Below are positions 1-12,541 of a stretch of DNA of 64,000 nucleotides, in pieces. Position 1 is the stretch's first letter. Every line of letters starts with the position of its first letter. The notes below the pieces were generated by a model. That model saw only the letters and a list, made by a program, of their open reading frames with translations. It made no database searches and was not told where the DNA came from. The stretch comes from Cyclaneusma minus (taxonomy: Eukaryota; Ascomycota; Leotiomycetes; Marthamycetales; Marthamycetaceae). Made by a program: the position numbers and the translations under genes. The stretch covers positions 868,001-932,000 of the forward strand of contig JAKZHN010000004.1 in assembly GCA_037179335.1 (NCBI GenBank), read 5' to 3'.

Positions 1-1122
1 CACCCGTGTTCGTGCAATCACTACCGCAGTATGGCAGGTCGGCGGATCCGGAAATGACCATGACTGGCCCACAGTAGTTGTTCATCATGGCGGCGGGAGC
101 CAGGGTCAAGACCTCGCCTGGGGTGACGGGCTGCTTGGTGCGCTCAGCCAGTTGGAGGATCTCGGGATCGTAGGCCTTGGGGTGGAAGAAGAGGTATTTG
201 TTGGCTTCGATGTTGGAGTTGACGAGATAGCCTGGGGGGTAGCCCAAGGGCATGGGAAGGGTGGTGAGATCAACGGGTGGAAGGAAGCTGGCGATGTTCG
301 AGGCGTAAGTGTTTATGAACATGTTGACCATCTTGCCCGTAAGGTTGCTAAAGCGGAGAGGCTGGTTCAGGAAGGCTTGCTGGAAGTTGTTGCCGGTCGC
401 GAAGAGGGGGACGAAGGAGGCGTTCATCGAGAAGCCTGTCAAGACAATGGCGTCTGTGAGTTCGGGGTACATGTTGGCGAGTGTGTATGTCTGGGAGGAT
501 CCGAAAGAATGGCCAACATGGACAGTCTTTGTGAAGGTGTGGTTGACCTGGGGGAAGGTGCCATTGCGGAGCATGCGAGTAAGTTCCACTGTTGCTGCGA
601 CTTCGATGCCAGCTTGGATCTCGTTCAAAGGCTCGCCATGAGATGAGTTGCCAACGCCGAGACGGTCGAAGCTCAGTGTGCAGTAGCCCATCTTGGTTAC
701 ATAGTCAACGTAGGAATAGTTGAAGCCGTTGAACGACAGATCCCAATACCTGCAATTAATTAGTTTCTGTAACACACGGAGATAGAACAGAAAACGTACG
801 TCTTGTCGAACCCGATACCGTGGGTCAGAATTTGGACCGTCGGGTCCATGTGAGAGTCATCCGAGGGTTTGCAGAACTGAGTGCTGATCATGTAAGTTCC
901 AGTAGTGGTGTGGTAGCCATCGAGGACGACATCCGAGAAGTTCCGACCCTGCTGAGTATTATTCAGAAGGAAGTCGGTAGCCTCAAGATTGGTCGTTGGC
1001 AAATCGAGGTTGAAGGTAGGCTGGCGAGCAGAAATTGTGACTGGAATGGTTTGATTGATACACGTCTTTGCTGCCGCTGGGGCGAGCAAGAGGGCCAACG
1101 CTGTAACAGTGGTACGATACAT
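1..1122 (-). CDS. Secreted alpha/beta hydrolase (partial, C-terminus beyond window)
   Basis: Exons on the minus strand are 1122-800 and 749 to beyond base 1; the intron 799-750 begins GTACGT and ends TTGCAG, and joining keeps the frame (FDK-TYWDLS). The start ATG at 1122-1120 is followed by a clear signal peptide (MYRTTVTALALLLAPAAA), so the enzyme is probably secreted. The second exon has the nucleophile elbow GHSFG, typical of serine alpha/beta hydrolases. A later SGSADLP stretch near the window edge may carry the catalytic aspartate; the histidine would lie off the window. Several N-x-S/T sites (NQT, NNT, NFS, NGT, NHT) suit a glycosylated extracellular protein. A TATATAG sequence on the minus strand about 60 bases upstream could be its TATA box. 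Substrate cannot be named: lipase, esterase or peptidase-like roles are all possible. Confidence 0.85.
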
Positions 1123-2565
1123 GGTGCGAGATAGGATTGGAGGATGGAAAATGTTCTTGTGGGCGGATTCACAAGACTATATAGCTCTATACTGGCCGAG
1201 TAATTTGAGTAGCTCCTCGGAGCCATCAAATATGACATCAAGACACTTGCTACGAAGTTACGGGAGTGAATTTAGTGATGGAGCTACAAGCTGAGCGACA
1301 CCGGCTGGAGCTACCCCACCATTCCCGGCATACTGTTCTCCAGATTTTGAAACTGTCCTGGCCTAGGGCCGTACCATTCTTTCGGACGCAAGGGAAATGT
1401 GAACGCTGGGCTGCAGATCGTCGCTGAAGAGCCCCGAGCGCCGGGATTTGGAATCTGGAGTTGCAGCTAGTGCTAGTACATAGCACATGTAGTCTAGCCT
1501 CTAATCGAGTTTGGCAGAGAAAGTCGAAGTTCTTGAGTAGACGTCATAGCAGACTGAACAATGCTAAACTTAACGTCAGCAGAAGGTTTGGAGGTTTGGT
1601 AAATAAAAAAATAATCCTACGGATCCAGGATTGGGGTGTCTGTCTGGGCAACTCTCATGGACAATATCGATGCTGAACTTCATGCAATTGTGACAATTCC
1701 CATGGAAATATGGAAATTCGACACTGTGCTAGGGTAAGCCGGCCCAGCACGAAGTAGAAAAAAGTCCGCGGAACATCAATGAAGAGAAGACGGCGAGTGA
1801 TGCGAAGGAGCACTTTTCCTGCTGCGGACCTAATTTCGCAAGGGACATTTACTGGCCGCTGTCCTGCGACGATTGAGCGCCACATCAGCCATTAGCGCCG
1901 GCGAACCGGCTTCCCGTGAAAATGTCGACGTCGTTCGATCCTAGTGCTCTCGAGAAACGTCACATCGTATCCAGCACACGTGTGTGAGCTCGCCGGAACT
2001 CAAAATGAAATGAGGCTACATTCCAGCCAGCAGGCGGGGCGATTTGGGCGATTCGGTGGGTGGAAGAGACGTGAAGCTTGTCGAAATGTCGAAATGTATT
2101 ATGTGGCAGTGGCTGCCATGGAGTCGTGAAAATTGGAATCCATGGCAGATTTCGCAATCATGGGAGTGTTCTCGTCGACGTGGTAGAGTCGTGATGTATG
2201 AAGCGTTGGTGCCGTCAAAAATGCTTCGCCTAATAAGCACCTAAGCTAGCACAGGCGGCGTGCCTGTCTGTTCTTAACCTGATTTTCAGAACCATATTCG
2301 GTGTAAGTAATGAATGCTCCATGAGAGTAAGATGGACGAAATACCAGTTGTTGTATTCTGCTGAGTCTAGCAAGAGGTGTTGCAGCAATGTCAATTCTGA
2401 CCAAATGGAACGCCGAACAATTATGCCTCTGACATAGCAAGTTGGGTATCCTCCCCCATGCGCCTGCAAAAACTCCGTGCATATAGCAGATTTCCCCTCC
2501 CAGGATGCGTCAAATCCAGGTATTTTGTCAGTCTTGCTTGATTCGCTCGTACCTTCGTTCTCTCG
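1123..2565. other. Intergenic, no gene seen
   Basis: This holds the upstream region of the secreted hydrolase (minus strand) and the 3' flank of the HEI10 gene. Only short ORFs with no recognisable protein features are present. A TATATAG motif on the minus strand near 1178-1185 is the only promoter-like element I noticed. Confidence 0.6.
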
Positions 2566-4112
2566 TCAGTAGTAAGACTGCCCGCCTCCTCCACGTGTGT
2601 TGACACCCGGATGCTGCGAATACGAGGTATTGGGGCCCGGTGGTCCAGAGAAAGCGCGTTCGGCGACTGCTCTCTTCTTAGCCATATTGCTCATGACGGG
2701 TGTCATGCCTCTTCTGGGTCTCAAACCTCTTGTTCTATGTATCGGACGCGACTCGATACCGCCCCCTGATGCAGTTCGTTGTGCATGTCCAACTTTTAGC
2801 CCAGCACTCATACCATAGCCACCGAAACCGCTCGGACTGCCTGCGGGCTTGTTGGAGCTCATGCCCGCAAGAGGCGTACGTCCTTGGGGTCGAGGTAGCA
2901 TTGATGCCCCGGGATTCTGAAAACTGGCGTTGTTGTGGCCAGCTCTCGGTGGTAGTCCTCCTGCTACTCGCTGCCGGTGACTACTAGAAGGAGTCTGAAC
3001 GACAGGTTGCTCTAGACAATGGTCAGAGACATAGTCTGCTATCTGGCGGTTGAGACACTGGTATACTCACGACGAATACTATCCTGATTGCTGAACAAAT
3101 TCTCACCTGCAGCTCTCACTCGGCCCATGGGTGGCGCCATTCCCATCGGGTCTCTTGAGAAACCGGGGACGTGCTGTTCCTCAGATGCGTAGAGGTCTTG
3201 GAATAGCGGACCACGCTGTAGGATGTCTTGATCTCCAAGCCTGTCGACGAAGCGGCCTCCTCCCATACCTCCCATACCAGATGCATTGATGGTGTCTTCC
3301 ACGGCATCTGAAGCGGCATTCTGCACTTGGCCAAGCATAGCTCGACGCTTCAATTTGTCGTACAGCTCTTGAGTCTGCAAGTACTTCCGAGTCTTTTCTC
3401 GCACTGCCTGGTTCAGATCCTCGTTCTTTCGCTTCACGTTATCGTTCTCGAGGCTCAGATCTTTGCCAGTTAACTTTGTGTGCCGAAGACGTCGGAGGGG
3501 AATGGAGCTTACTGGCCAGCTGCTGGCGAAGGTCCGAGATCTCAGCATTTGCATCATGCACAACCTTATCCATCTGGGCATTGTAGGCCCCATACTTGTC
3601 GGTCAACGACTTCGCAAGGTATTCTTGATACACGCTGCAGAGGTCAGAAGAAGACACAATGGTTCCGTCCAGGGAAGCTTACACTTCCTGGGTCATCTGA
3701 TAGGCCCAGAAGCTCAAGGCACGACCGGCACACTCCATGATGACATTTGGATTCAGGCCACTCAGCACACTCGTCTTGTAATCCTCAGCGGGATTGAGAT
3801 TTGTCAAGACAGCATCATCGGCATTGGCCCGCAGGCGGGTGTCACAGGCCGGACAGATCAGATGTTGGCCATCGGATGGATGTGTGGGCTGGAGCCGATT
3901 GGCACAGTCCATGCACAGAATGTGGCTGCAATACTCGAGTCACCACTGAGTCGAGGCACAGGAGTAAATGAGACACGGTGCCGCCTACCTGCATGTGGTG
4001 ACAACGGCGCGATCGTTGAGCTGCTGGCGGTTAGAGGGCTTCCTCTGGACGAATGTCGACGACGAACCTCTTTCCGGCACTTCAGCACGTTGCAGCGGAG
4101 GGTGTGTTCCAT
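2566..4112 (-). CDS. HEI10: HEI10/CCNB1IP1-like RING-finger E3 ligase (meiotic crossover factor)
   Basis: Six exons on the minus strand: 4112-4068, 4020-3989, 3925-3683, 3634-3513, 3460-3071 and 3011-2566, giving 425 residues. Every intron (47-63 bases) starts GT and ends AG, and all phases close. The N-terminus is a RING: C7, C12, C25, H27, C30, C33, C50, C53. It is followed by the block DYKTSVLSGLNPNVIMECA and by YQEYLAKSLTDKYG, both of which I associate with fungal HEI10. Next comes a coiled coil (about residues 140-215, rich in K/E/L/N), then a disordered glycine- and arginine-rich tail. HEI10 proteins mark and stabilise meiotic crossover sites on the synaptonemal complex, with predicted ubiquitin or SUMO ligase activity. 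The second exon is only 32 bases and is easily missed; without the splicing the RING is destroyed. Assignment rests on recognising the family, not on a search. Confidence 0.87.
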
Positions 4113-4920
4113 CGCGGCGGGAGTCGGACCGTGACGACAGTGGAAAGTGAAATTGGGAGCATGACGAAGAAAGTGAAAAATGGACTGGACGTTGAGAAGA
4201 AATGCTGGCACCTACACTGAAAATTTGGGCAGAGGCCACTGCCAGAAAGAGAAGGATCGCGTGGGCGGTGATGAGGAAGGCACCAAACGCGAAGTCACGC
4301 GATACGAGAAATACGACGGCCGCTAGCGCCCTGGAGAAAATCTTGGCTCTTCGCCGTCGCGCCAGCGGCAACAACTCAATCCCGCAAGCTCAAAACTTCT
4401 GCCCGCCTGCATAATTGCGACACCACATGCGCACAGCACCAACCTGAAAACCCAAGAGCTGGATCCGAGCGGGTACGCTATGCCGTGTCGATTGTCGATA
4501 TTGGCTCTTCATTTACCCTGCAGGCTCCTTGTGAACCCTACACCTCGGCGAGAGAACTCGCAGCCCCCAACGAAGCTCGTAATGAGGACACCTCGCTGGA
4601 AATCGTCATCTCATGACATCATGGCAGGAGACTGTTACAGTTGAACAATTGGGCTTACATAGGTACCTCGTGAGCATCATGTCTACGAACCGACGAGCGG
4701 GGTCATGCTCCCCGAACTTGGACACGATGCAAGGTCGGTCGATAATACCACGATACCGGCAGTTTCCCATGATGGGAGATTCTCCGTCTCCTCCAGCTTC
4801 ACCGAGCTATATCTCCCAAGACTCCATCAGTCTCGATGAGTATGTTTGCATGCTTCTTTTCAATCCACCTCGTTATACTTCAGCCGAATCGAGGATCAAG
4901 AATACTGGGTGATCATTCCA
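4113..4920. promoter_or_regulatory. Divergent intergenic region between HEI10 and carboxylesterase
   Basis: About 0.8 kb separates the start codons of two divergently transcribed genes, so both promoters must lie here. I see no sharp TATA box or repeated operator-like motif. The short ORFs in it lack protein-like features. Confidence 0.4.
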
Positions 4921-6663
4921 ATGGCTTCTCTTCTGCTTGCGGTGGCCTTCTACGCTTTAATGGCGACCGGTTTTCCCTTGGTTACACGCTCTCCCACGGT
5001 CACTGTAAAGAATGGAACATACCAGGGACTCTACTCGGAAGCATGGGGACAAGACCACTTTCTAGGTGTTCCGTTCGCACAACCTCCCCTGGGCCCTCTG
5101 CGATATGCTTGGCCACAGTCGTTGAATACCTCGTTCGCCGGTACCAGAAATGCTACACAGTACGGTTTCAGTTGCTATCAATACGGAACGAACTTTGCTC
5201 TATCAGAAGACTGCCTTACGCTGAACGGTGAGCCCTGCATGTCAAGTCCCGATCTGTGGCCCCCTTTACAATCCCGCTAAGAAGATCAAGTGATTCGACC
5301 CGCAGGCACCAATGCCAGTAGCCATCTGCCCGTATTGGTTTGGATCTATGGCGGCGGCTGGTACACTGGATCGACTGCTGACCCTCAATACAACTTGTCT
5401 GGCATCACTCACGTAGGCCAGCGGATTGGCCGCCCGGTTATCACCGGTGAGTTCGATCTTTCAGATCTATTTCTGTACGAGTTTGGTCTCTGACTGATGC
5501 AAGTGTCGATGAATTATCGTTTGGGCGTATGGGGATTTCTTCAAACTCCCCAGCTCTTTGCAGAAGGAAACAGCAATGCAGGGCTTCTTGACCAGAGGTT
5601 GGCGCTTCGCTGGATCAAAGAGAACATTGAAGCATTCGGTGGTGACCCTGAACGGGTAGTTATCTGGGGAGAGAGTGCTGGAGCACAGTCGATCGGATTG
5701 CATCTGCATTCCTATGACGGTCGTGATGATGGCCTGTTTCGGGGGGCGATTCTGGAATCGGGAGGTCCTAGTGGCGCCCCTTTGCAGCCGCTCCCCTATT
5801 ATGCCGTTCCAGTGGAAAATTATACACGATCTCTAGGCTGCTGGACAGCTTCAGACCAGCTCGCGTGTCTACGAAGCCTGACCTCAGAGCAGCTGTTCGC
5901 CGTACAAACAAGCCAAGTCTGGAACCCGATTGTCGACGGAGACTTCCTCACGGATTATCCAAGTGCGCTGCAGGCACAGGGGAAGTTTATTCGGGTCCCA
6001 CTACTGGATGGCGCGAATACCGACGAAGGCTTCGCAAGCTCCGGGCTGGATAACACGACGGCCGTATTCAATGATCTTCTCGTCCACAGAGCTTACTCTC
6101 TTTCTCCAGCCTCTGCCCGCACCCTGCTGAAGCTGTATCCGAACGATCCAGCTGACGAGCCGCCCTACGCTATCACTACCCCCACCATCTGGCCGTCTAA
6201 AGGTCTCCAATGGCGACGAGATGCGGCCATCGAAAGTGACCTTGTCATGATTGCACAGCGCCGGAAGATGTGCCAGGAATATACCAACGCCGGGCTGCCG
6301 GTATTCAGCTATCGTTTCGACACGCCGCTGTGGAACGCATCAGTTACCGTCGGAGTCAACCACTTCTCCAATGTCGTGTTCTCGTTCCAGAACATCTCAG
6401 GGGCGCTTGGGCCACTTACAGAATTTCAGAATTACACAACATTAAGCCAGAACATCGGGAAAGCCTACATCTCTTTCGTCCATGATCTAGACCCAAATAC
6501 TAGCAAGGGAAACTCTTCGACATTGCCTTACTGGCCGAAGTACGGTCTTGATGAGCCGACGAATATGGTCCTCAACTCGAACGGGAGTTTTGTGGAAGCC
6601 GACACTTTCCGTTCCGAGGGCATAGCATTCATCAATAGCATTGACAGAGAATTGCTCTCCTAG
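4921..6663 (+). CDS. Secreted type-B carboxylesterase/lipase
   Basis: Three exons, 4921-5227, 5291-5446 and 5504-6663, give 540 residues, the usual size for the family. Introns begin GTGAGC and GTGAGT and end AAG; both joins restore conserved text (LTLN-VIRPAG and RPVIT-VSMNYR). I chose the ATG at 4921 because it starts a signal peptide (MASLLLAVAFYALMATG); an in-frame ATG at 4846 would bury it. Family motifs are all present: oxyanion loop YGGGW, nucleophile elbow GESAG (Ser212), the acid in TDEGF (Glu329), and the catalytic His in VNHFSN (about His441). The early EDCLTLN motif is also there. The enzyme hydrolyses carboxylic esters, probably outside the cell; substrate is unknown. Many N-glycosylation sites support secretion. 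Confidence 0.92.
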
Positions 6664-9600
6664 TGGATGTTTCAAGACCTGTGGCTGAGGATTGGCGTGG
6701 CAGCGGTAGCTGAGTGCAACGTCGCGATCGGAGATATTTGGGGCCAACGGCAAACGTCAGGGGTGCCATAGTTAATTAGCAGCCCTCCACTAATAGCATC
6801 AGCTGTTGCCAAGTGTCCTTTATCTTCTCACAGCAAGTTGGCAGTCCTCAGATTTCAATTCCGCCAACTGAGATTCGTTCTATTATTAACGTTGCCGTCA
6901 AGCACATTGGTGTGGGTGGCATATCTCGCTCTCGGCAGCGAAAACACTCTGCCCTGACCTATGCAGTTGTCTAGCGAGAACATTAGCAAGCATTGACACC
7001 GCAGCCGTTGTGCTTGCAGTCGATCATGAATTCGGCCAACGACCTGCCTCGGGAAACCTGCCCAGATCAGGGGCAGAATAGCTTGCCCCCAACGACTCAA
7101 CAGACAAAATGGCACTTACCGGATCAGCGCCCTTGGATCCCGAAATCAAGAACAAAAGAAACATCATACGATACCGCATGATCACGAAAACATGCAGCAG
7201 GACATCACGTCTCAAGGACATGCAGCTAACACATCATAGAGAGGCTGGCGTCGGGTATGCGTACCGCCGTCGTTCATTTCAGCCCTTGAGCCTTCCCCGC
7301 TTTCGGGTTGATGGGCACGTCGAAACAAGCAGTAATGAGCAGAATGGTCGATGATGGCTTCGCTCATGAGTTCTGCGTGCCTGTCTGAGCGAGATGACAG
7401 TGGGAAGCCCGGATGAAAAAGATTGGAGCAAAATCTCACAGACTTGGTCTCGCGACCTGCTCACAGCCTCGACTCACCATTACCTCTCGTCGATATTGAC
7501 AATCCAAGCCGACTTCTTAGCGCTGATTGCGCTGGGTGCGTGGGATGCCGAGACGAGAGGATGACGATGGAATAACACGGCCCAACCCCTGGCAACAGCG
7601 GCACGAAACTACCGGCAATAGCTGCCCATATTACTGTTCAGCTAAGTATGACACAAAACTCTTACCTGCTCGCGAATAGATGAAGTCACCAATCCATTGT
7701 CACCAGACCCTCCGCATGACACGGGAGATGGGCAGCCATGCATGCCATTATAGACGCCAAGCTCGCTCGTCTTAATTCGCCCAGGGCTGCAGTCAGCGTC
7801 TGTTGTGTTCACTGCTGGTAGGTTAGCTCCGTCTAGTGCCAGGGGCAGCCAGCCAAGGCGAAAAGTCGTGGTTGACGAGAAGCAAAACTCGATAGGGGCA
7901 GAGAGACGGAGTCCGGCTTCGGGCACGCGGTAACATCATCGAGCTCTGAAGGCAAAATCATGGTAGCGGAGCTGTTGAATGTCTTTCCGTGGAAGCCTGC
8001 AGACCAAGGGGCAATGCGCGAAATAACCTCTGATATTTTCGTCTGGCTAAGCAGAGCCTTGTCCAGAGCCCGCATATTGTGACCCAGGGCATGGACTTGA
8101 GAGCTCAATGGTCAGTATAGTAGCCCCTGACGCCATCGGTATACTGACTTGGGTGGTGTTGAGTTCCCCACCCCTCGGAGTCGGATACCTTCTAACGTAC
8201 CTGAATATGGGGGTTTCGGAACCACCGTTCGACTTCTTGTACCTCGGCGAATTTCGACATGCTAGCAGCGTGGGAGGATTCCACCCGGCCCCCCCGCTCT
8301 CTCGCGCGCGCTTCATTCTTCTACTATCCCCTTCATCTCTACCAGACGCCTACGAGTGTCAAGTCGGCATATATGCAAGTCCTTGGTCCTCATTCACTTC
8401 AGGTCTCCTTTCGGAAAGGTGTGTTGCTCTGTATGTTCAAGTGAAAGTCCAAAATGCGAAACAGAAGAGGCACAGCTTTCCGGGCTCTTTATGCGAGACA
8501 ACTGTTCCACTGCCAGAGATATAAGGATGCAATGCGCGGGATTGTAGTGCTGAGTACTTCTTAGCGATTGAGCTATTGACCCTGGGCTGAAATGAGCGGC
8601 GCGTGGTCACATTGCTTGTGTCGCCAGTGGTGGATCTTCAGGGTACGGTAGGTCAGTGGTGAAGCCTCTTTTCGATGGCTCAATTACTGGGCCGCTTTCA
8701 GTTTGAGTTAACCCCAGCTATTTACAGAACAAGTACCTACTAACTAAGACTACTACGATCATTCGAGACGATCTAAGTACACTACCATGATGGTTTGAAG
8801 AGAACTGGCCCAAGATGACAACACCGCGCCTATCTACATCATCAGTACCAGCACCGGAGGGGCTCGGCAGGATGACACCAATGCCACTGTCAGACTTGCA
8901 TTTATGGTGGAGAAAGCACACCTCCAAGCATTCAGAATCATATGGTGCATTGCATACGACTCGGCTGGTCCTGTGAATGCGAGATGCAAAAAACCATATG
9001 ACTTGGCATCTTAGTACCTTGTCTCAGAGAAGCTTTCGAAACGCGCTCTCTTAACTTCGGAAGTTATCTGTATTCAACCGCGTCCACGACATCCTGCTGA
9101 CATTCATAGGGCATCAATTATCAATATGAGCATTCATGTGCACTAGCAGTTTTCCATCAATCAGATCCGATGAATTCAAGCACTTGAAGTTCTTGGCTAG
9201 GCTACAATGTCGATGGCTGGTGCAAGATGGTGGTCCAGAACATAGAGCACTTAGCAACATCACACAATTCCCCACAATGTACTTTGATACAAGCAGGGGT
9301 ACAGAACTCAGTTCTAACCGTTGATCCGCTTGATCAGCAAATCGCAAACACCCACCACCCACGCGGCGAACACCGGACGAACATTTGCATACAGTCCGAT
9401 ATTCCGAAACTCCCCGAGCTTCACAATTCAGACGACTACCATAACAAAAAGGGCGCAAATCATAACATCATGAGCGGCTGAAGAATTTCAGAGAGCCGGG
9501 CTACGCAGCATAGCGTCATCGACGAGCCGCCTCTCCGCTCGGCATGTTCCCAGAAAAGAGCCGTCAGACAGCACACAAGACTTCGGGATGTTGCACTGGA

Positions 9601-12541
9601 CGGCGCGACCCTGACAGGCCGGAAGAGCCGTTGCCTAAGTTTTCTTGGGTCAGCTAAGTATTTCATGCAGCGATGCCACCGTCCTACCACAATTATCGTC
9701 CTCTCCTCGGTTTCATCCCATTCGCCACAAAGCGCCTCTCCGCCTCCAAGTGGCACGGAGAACGTCAAGATTCGCCTCATGGCACCGATTTCCAAGGATA
9801 CCGGACTGCCAACTGCCATGTTACCTTCTACTTTTGATGGTTTGCCATGTGCCAATCATGTGGATTTCTAATTGTTCTGTGCAGCTTCAAGAATTAACGG
9901 ACGTGCTCACCAGCTCGGGTCACTGGGAGCGGGACCCTATTGGGTCGTGGGTTCTGAAGTTGCAACGGCAGTCTTCTGGGCAACGCCACAAACGTCCGAG
10001 GTCGTCGTGCGTGGGCATTCGCCTCCGGGACCACAGCCATCAGCATCCGTTGGGACCTGGGAGTTCATACGAAAGCAGAGACTGAAAGTAATCAGACCTT
10101 TTGTTAGGCAAAAGATGCAAAATAGTCTCATTTCTTTCGGTCTTCGCTTCGGTACCCTTGACACAATTCGGCCGGCCCACTGATAGTCGCGGGATCGTCT
10201 GTATGTTCACTGGGAATCCTCCTCATCCAGGCTTGTCAGTGGCTCGTGGCAGCTGCTATCCGCTGTCGAGACCAGGGATTTCTGGTACAAGCGGCTAAAT
10301 TTCACGTGGATTGCCACTGCCCTTGGACCGATACCAGTTTTTGGGAGTAGCTGCGTTGTGCTCGGACGTTGTAGCCTACCGTTGGGAGTTTTTTGATGTC
10401 CAAGCCATCCTGTGTCAGCAGGAGGCACCTCCTACCAGGTTACTTGGCTTCCAGTATAGGTACTTCCAGCCTATGTACTCACCGATTCCCGACAGCTTGT
10501 TACCGCGTCAAAAAGCGAAAGCCACTGGAACCTGGCTGGTAAGAGCTGAAGGGGTATCTGAGATTAGGATACACAGATTCGAGGACCTGCTGACCTGCTT
10601 CGTATCTAGTCTCTCTTGGACGGCTGCCACAGACGTACCCAAGTCCGAATACAGCTTGCTTCTCGAAGACTTGTAGGCATGTTCGGCAGGTCGTACTCTA
10701 CCATGGTTCGCAAGTTCTACCCTGATTACCAGCCCGATATCGCACAAGGTACCTGCAGCAACCCGTTGCCACCGCTGGCGCGTTTTGTAGCACTCTCTGT
10801 GCCGCCGACGATTCGTCCCAACGAACTCATGGTCCCTGCAAGACCAAAAAAAGTGTTGGAAGTGCCCAGATCGCGGTCCAGCTGAAGCCGCTCAGCCTGG
10901 GCCAGGTACTAGATGGCTCTCTCGGACGCATTCCGTTACACGTCGTCGGAATATATCCTCCAGTGTTACAGAGCACAGAGAGTCCAGTTGTTGCGCCTCT
11001 TATGCGTATGTAATTGGAGGATTGCAGGCCCTGCAACTTGGCGGCAGCTGCAAAGGACGGGCCAGTCAACCAGTGGACCGGGTTTTGACAAGCAGACGAA
11101 GTCACGAATTGAATGTGATGACATGCTGCACTTGTCGACGGTAATCTAGGGATACCGTGGTCGTGCGAAAGTCTGTTAATTCTTAATTTGGCACAGCGCT
11201 ATTGCCACGCGGGGATTGCCTGGCTTCTCCCAAAAAACGCCTTGGGCCGTGCCGGGCGGAGCACCGTAGGTTTGGACTTCGGTCTTTGAATGGACTATTG
11301 GGTCGATGGCGGGATTGATTGCTGCGACTTCTTCTGCAGCATGTTGAGGCTGTGGAGATCTTATTTCTCGGCGATGCGTGTGCGGTTTTTATGCAGAAGG
11401 GGTTTCATTGTTGTATGTGTCAATCGTCAATCCCAGATTGCCGAGTTTGCGGGGAAGATGGGGGTGGAGATCGGGGGAGTTTAGGGTACGGTGGGTCTTG
11501 GCCAGTGCTTGAGCTGTGGTATATCACTGTAAATCACGGCTATAATTATCAGACTGGGACACGGAACTAACCAGAGTGCAGATTCTTCGATCAGATAATG
11601 CTTCGAGCTTCTGCGGCTTAGCAGCCGATTTTATATGTTGTCAGGTGCCGCCTAAGGCGACTCAAAGCCGGGGTCGTGAAGGTATTTTCTGTCCCGCCAA
11701 TGGCAATCTTCAATCATGCAACCCCACAACCGGCTCTTTACTCTCCCCAAAACTACATCTCCATCTGGTACGCTGCAGAACCATCATGTCTAAGACCGCC
11801 GTGGCCAGGCTCGATTTCAAAAGACATTATATCGACCACATCTTGCAACGAGCCTCCTATACACGCTCTTTGTGCTTCCCACCACTGCTACATTATTGCT
11901 GTCGCCTCCGCCCTCATGCCACCCAAACGCCAAGGACGAGAACCCTTGGCAGCTAGAACCTTATACTCTATCAAGAGCCGCTGCGAACGCCAATTCATCA
12001 AAGCTGAGAAGGTTTGTGTGTGGTCGGAAAGTCTCGCGTGTGTCGGATCAGAATAACACCCCTCGAGTCCCTCAGTTACAGGCTTCAGCTGCCTCAGCTA
12101 TCATCTCATGTTACCTGCGGACAGCCGGTGCCACTATTCAAAGGAGCCCCCAGGAGTGCCTTTGCTGCTAAACGACCTGTCCATGAGCCATCTTCTATTC
12201 AAATCATTGCTCCGAAAATCACCTTCGCACCGGGTACGAGATATCATCCATGTCCAGGAACACAGCTTGATTGCCGACAGTCCAGCCGAGGCAGGTCCAG
12301 CCACTTTTTATTTTACATGTCCAATTTCTAGCCGCCATACAGCACTTCTGACAGTTAGGAGCACAAGTTGAAGTAGCGCCGTGTCAGTTATCGAAGCTAG
12401 GAGCAGAGGCAACCACCAGGACGAGCTGCTATTCGACCGGTCTGGCCATTGATGCCACAGATGCTTATAGTCGCAAGCACAGCATCGACTCCATCAATCT
12501 GAGCTCTCCACCATAGTCCGGACATTCTGAGACCCTGCTTA
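6664..12541. other. Long gene-poor interval
   Basis: Nearly 5.9 kb with normal base composition and no gene I can support. ORFs do not exceed about 150 codons, several begin with non-ATG codons, and none shows a domain, a signal peptide with a coherent downstream protein, or a plausible splice chain. A pair of overlapping minus-strand ORFs around 7640-8108 reads a little like protein but would need a frame change without a good intron. The last 0.5-1 kb should hold the promoter and 5' leader of the Zn2Cys6 gene. There is no AT-rich RIP signature here. Confidence 0.5.

Noticed and set aside
7642..8108. Two overlapping minus-strand ORFs that could form one small protein
   Set aside because: Joining them needs a frame change with no good intron, the downstream ORF starts with GTG, and no family is recognised.
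9460..9855. 131-codon minus-strand ORF
   Set aside because: No domain and no splice-compatible partner; a plus-strand ORF of similar length overlaps it, as expected by chance in GC-balanced DNA.
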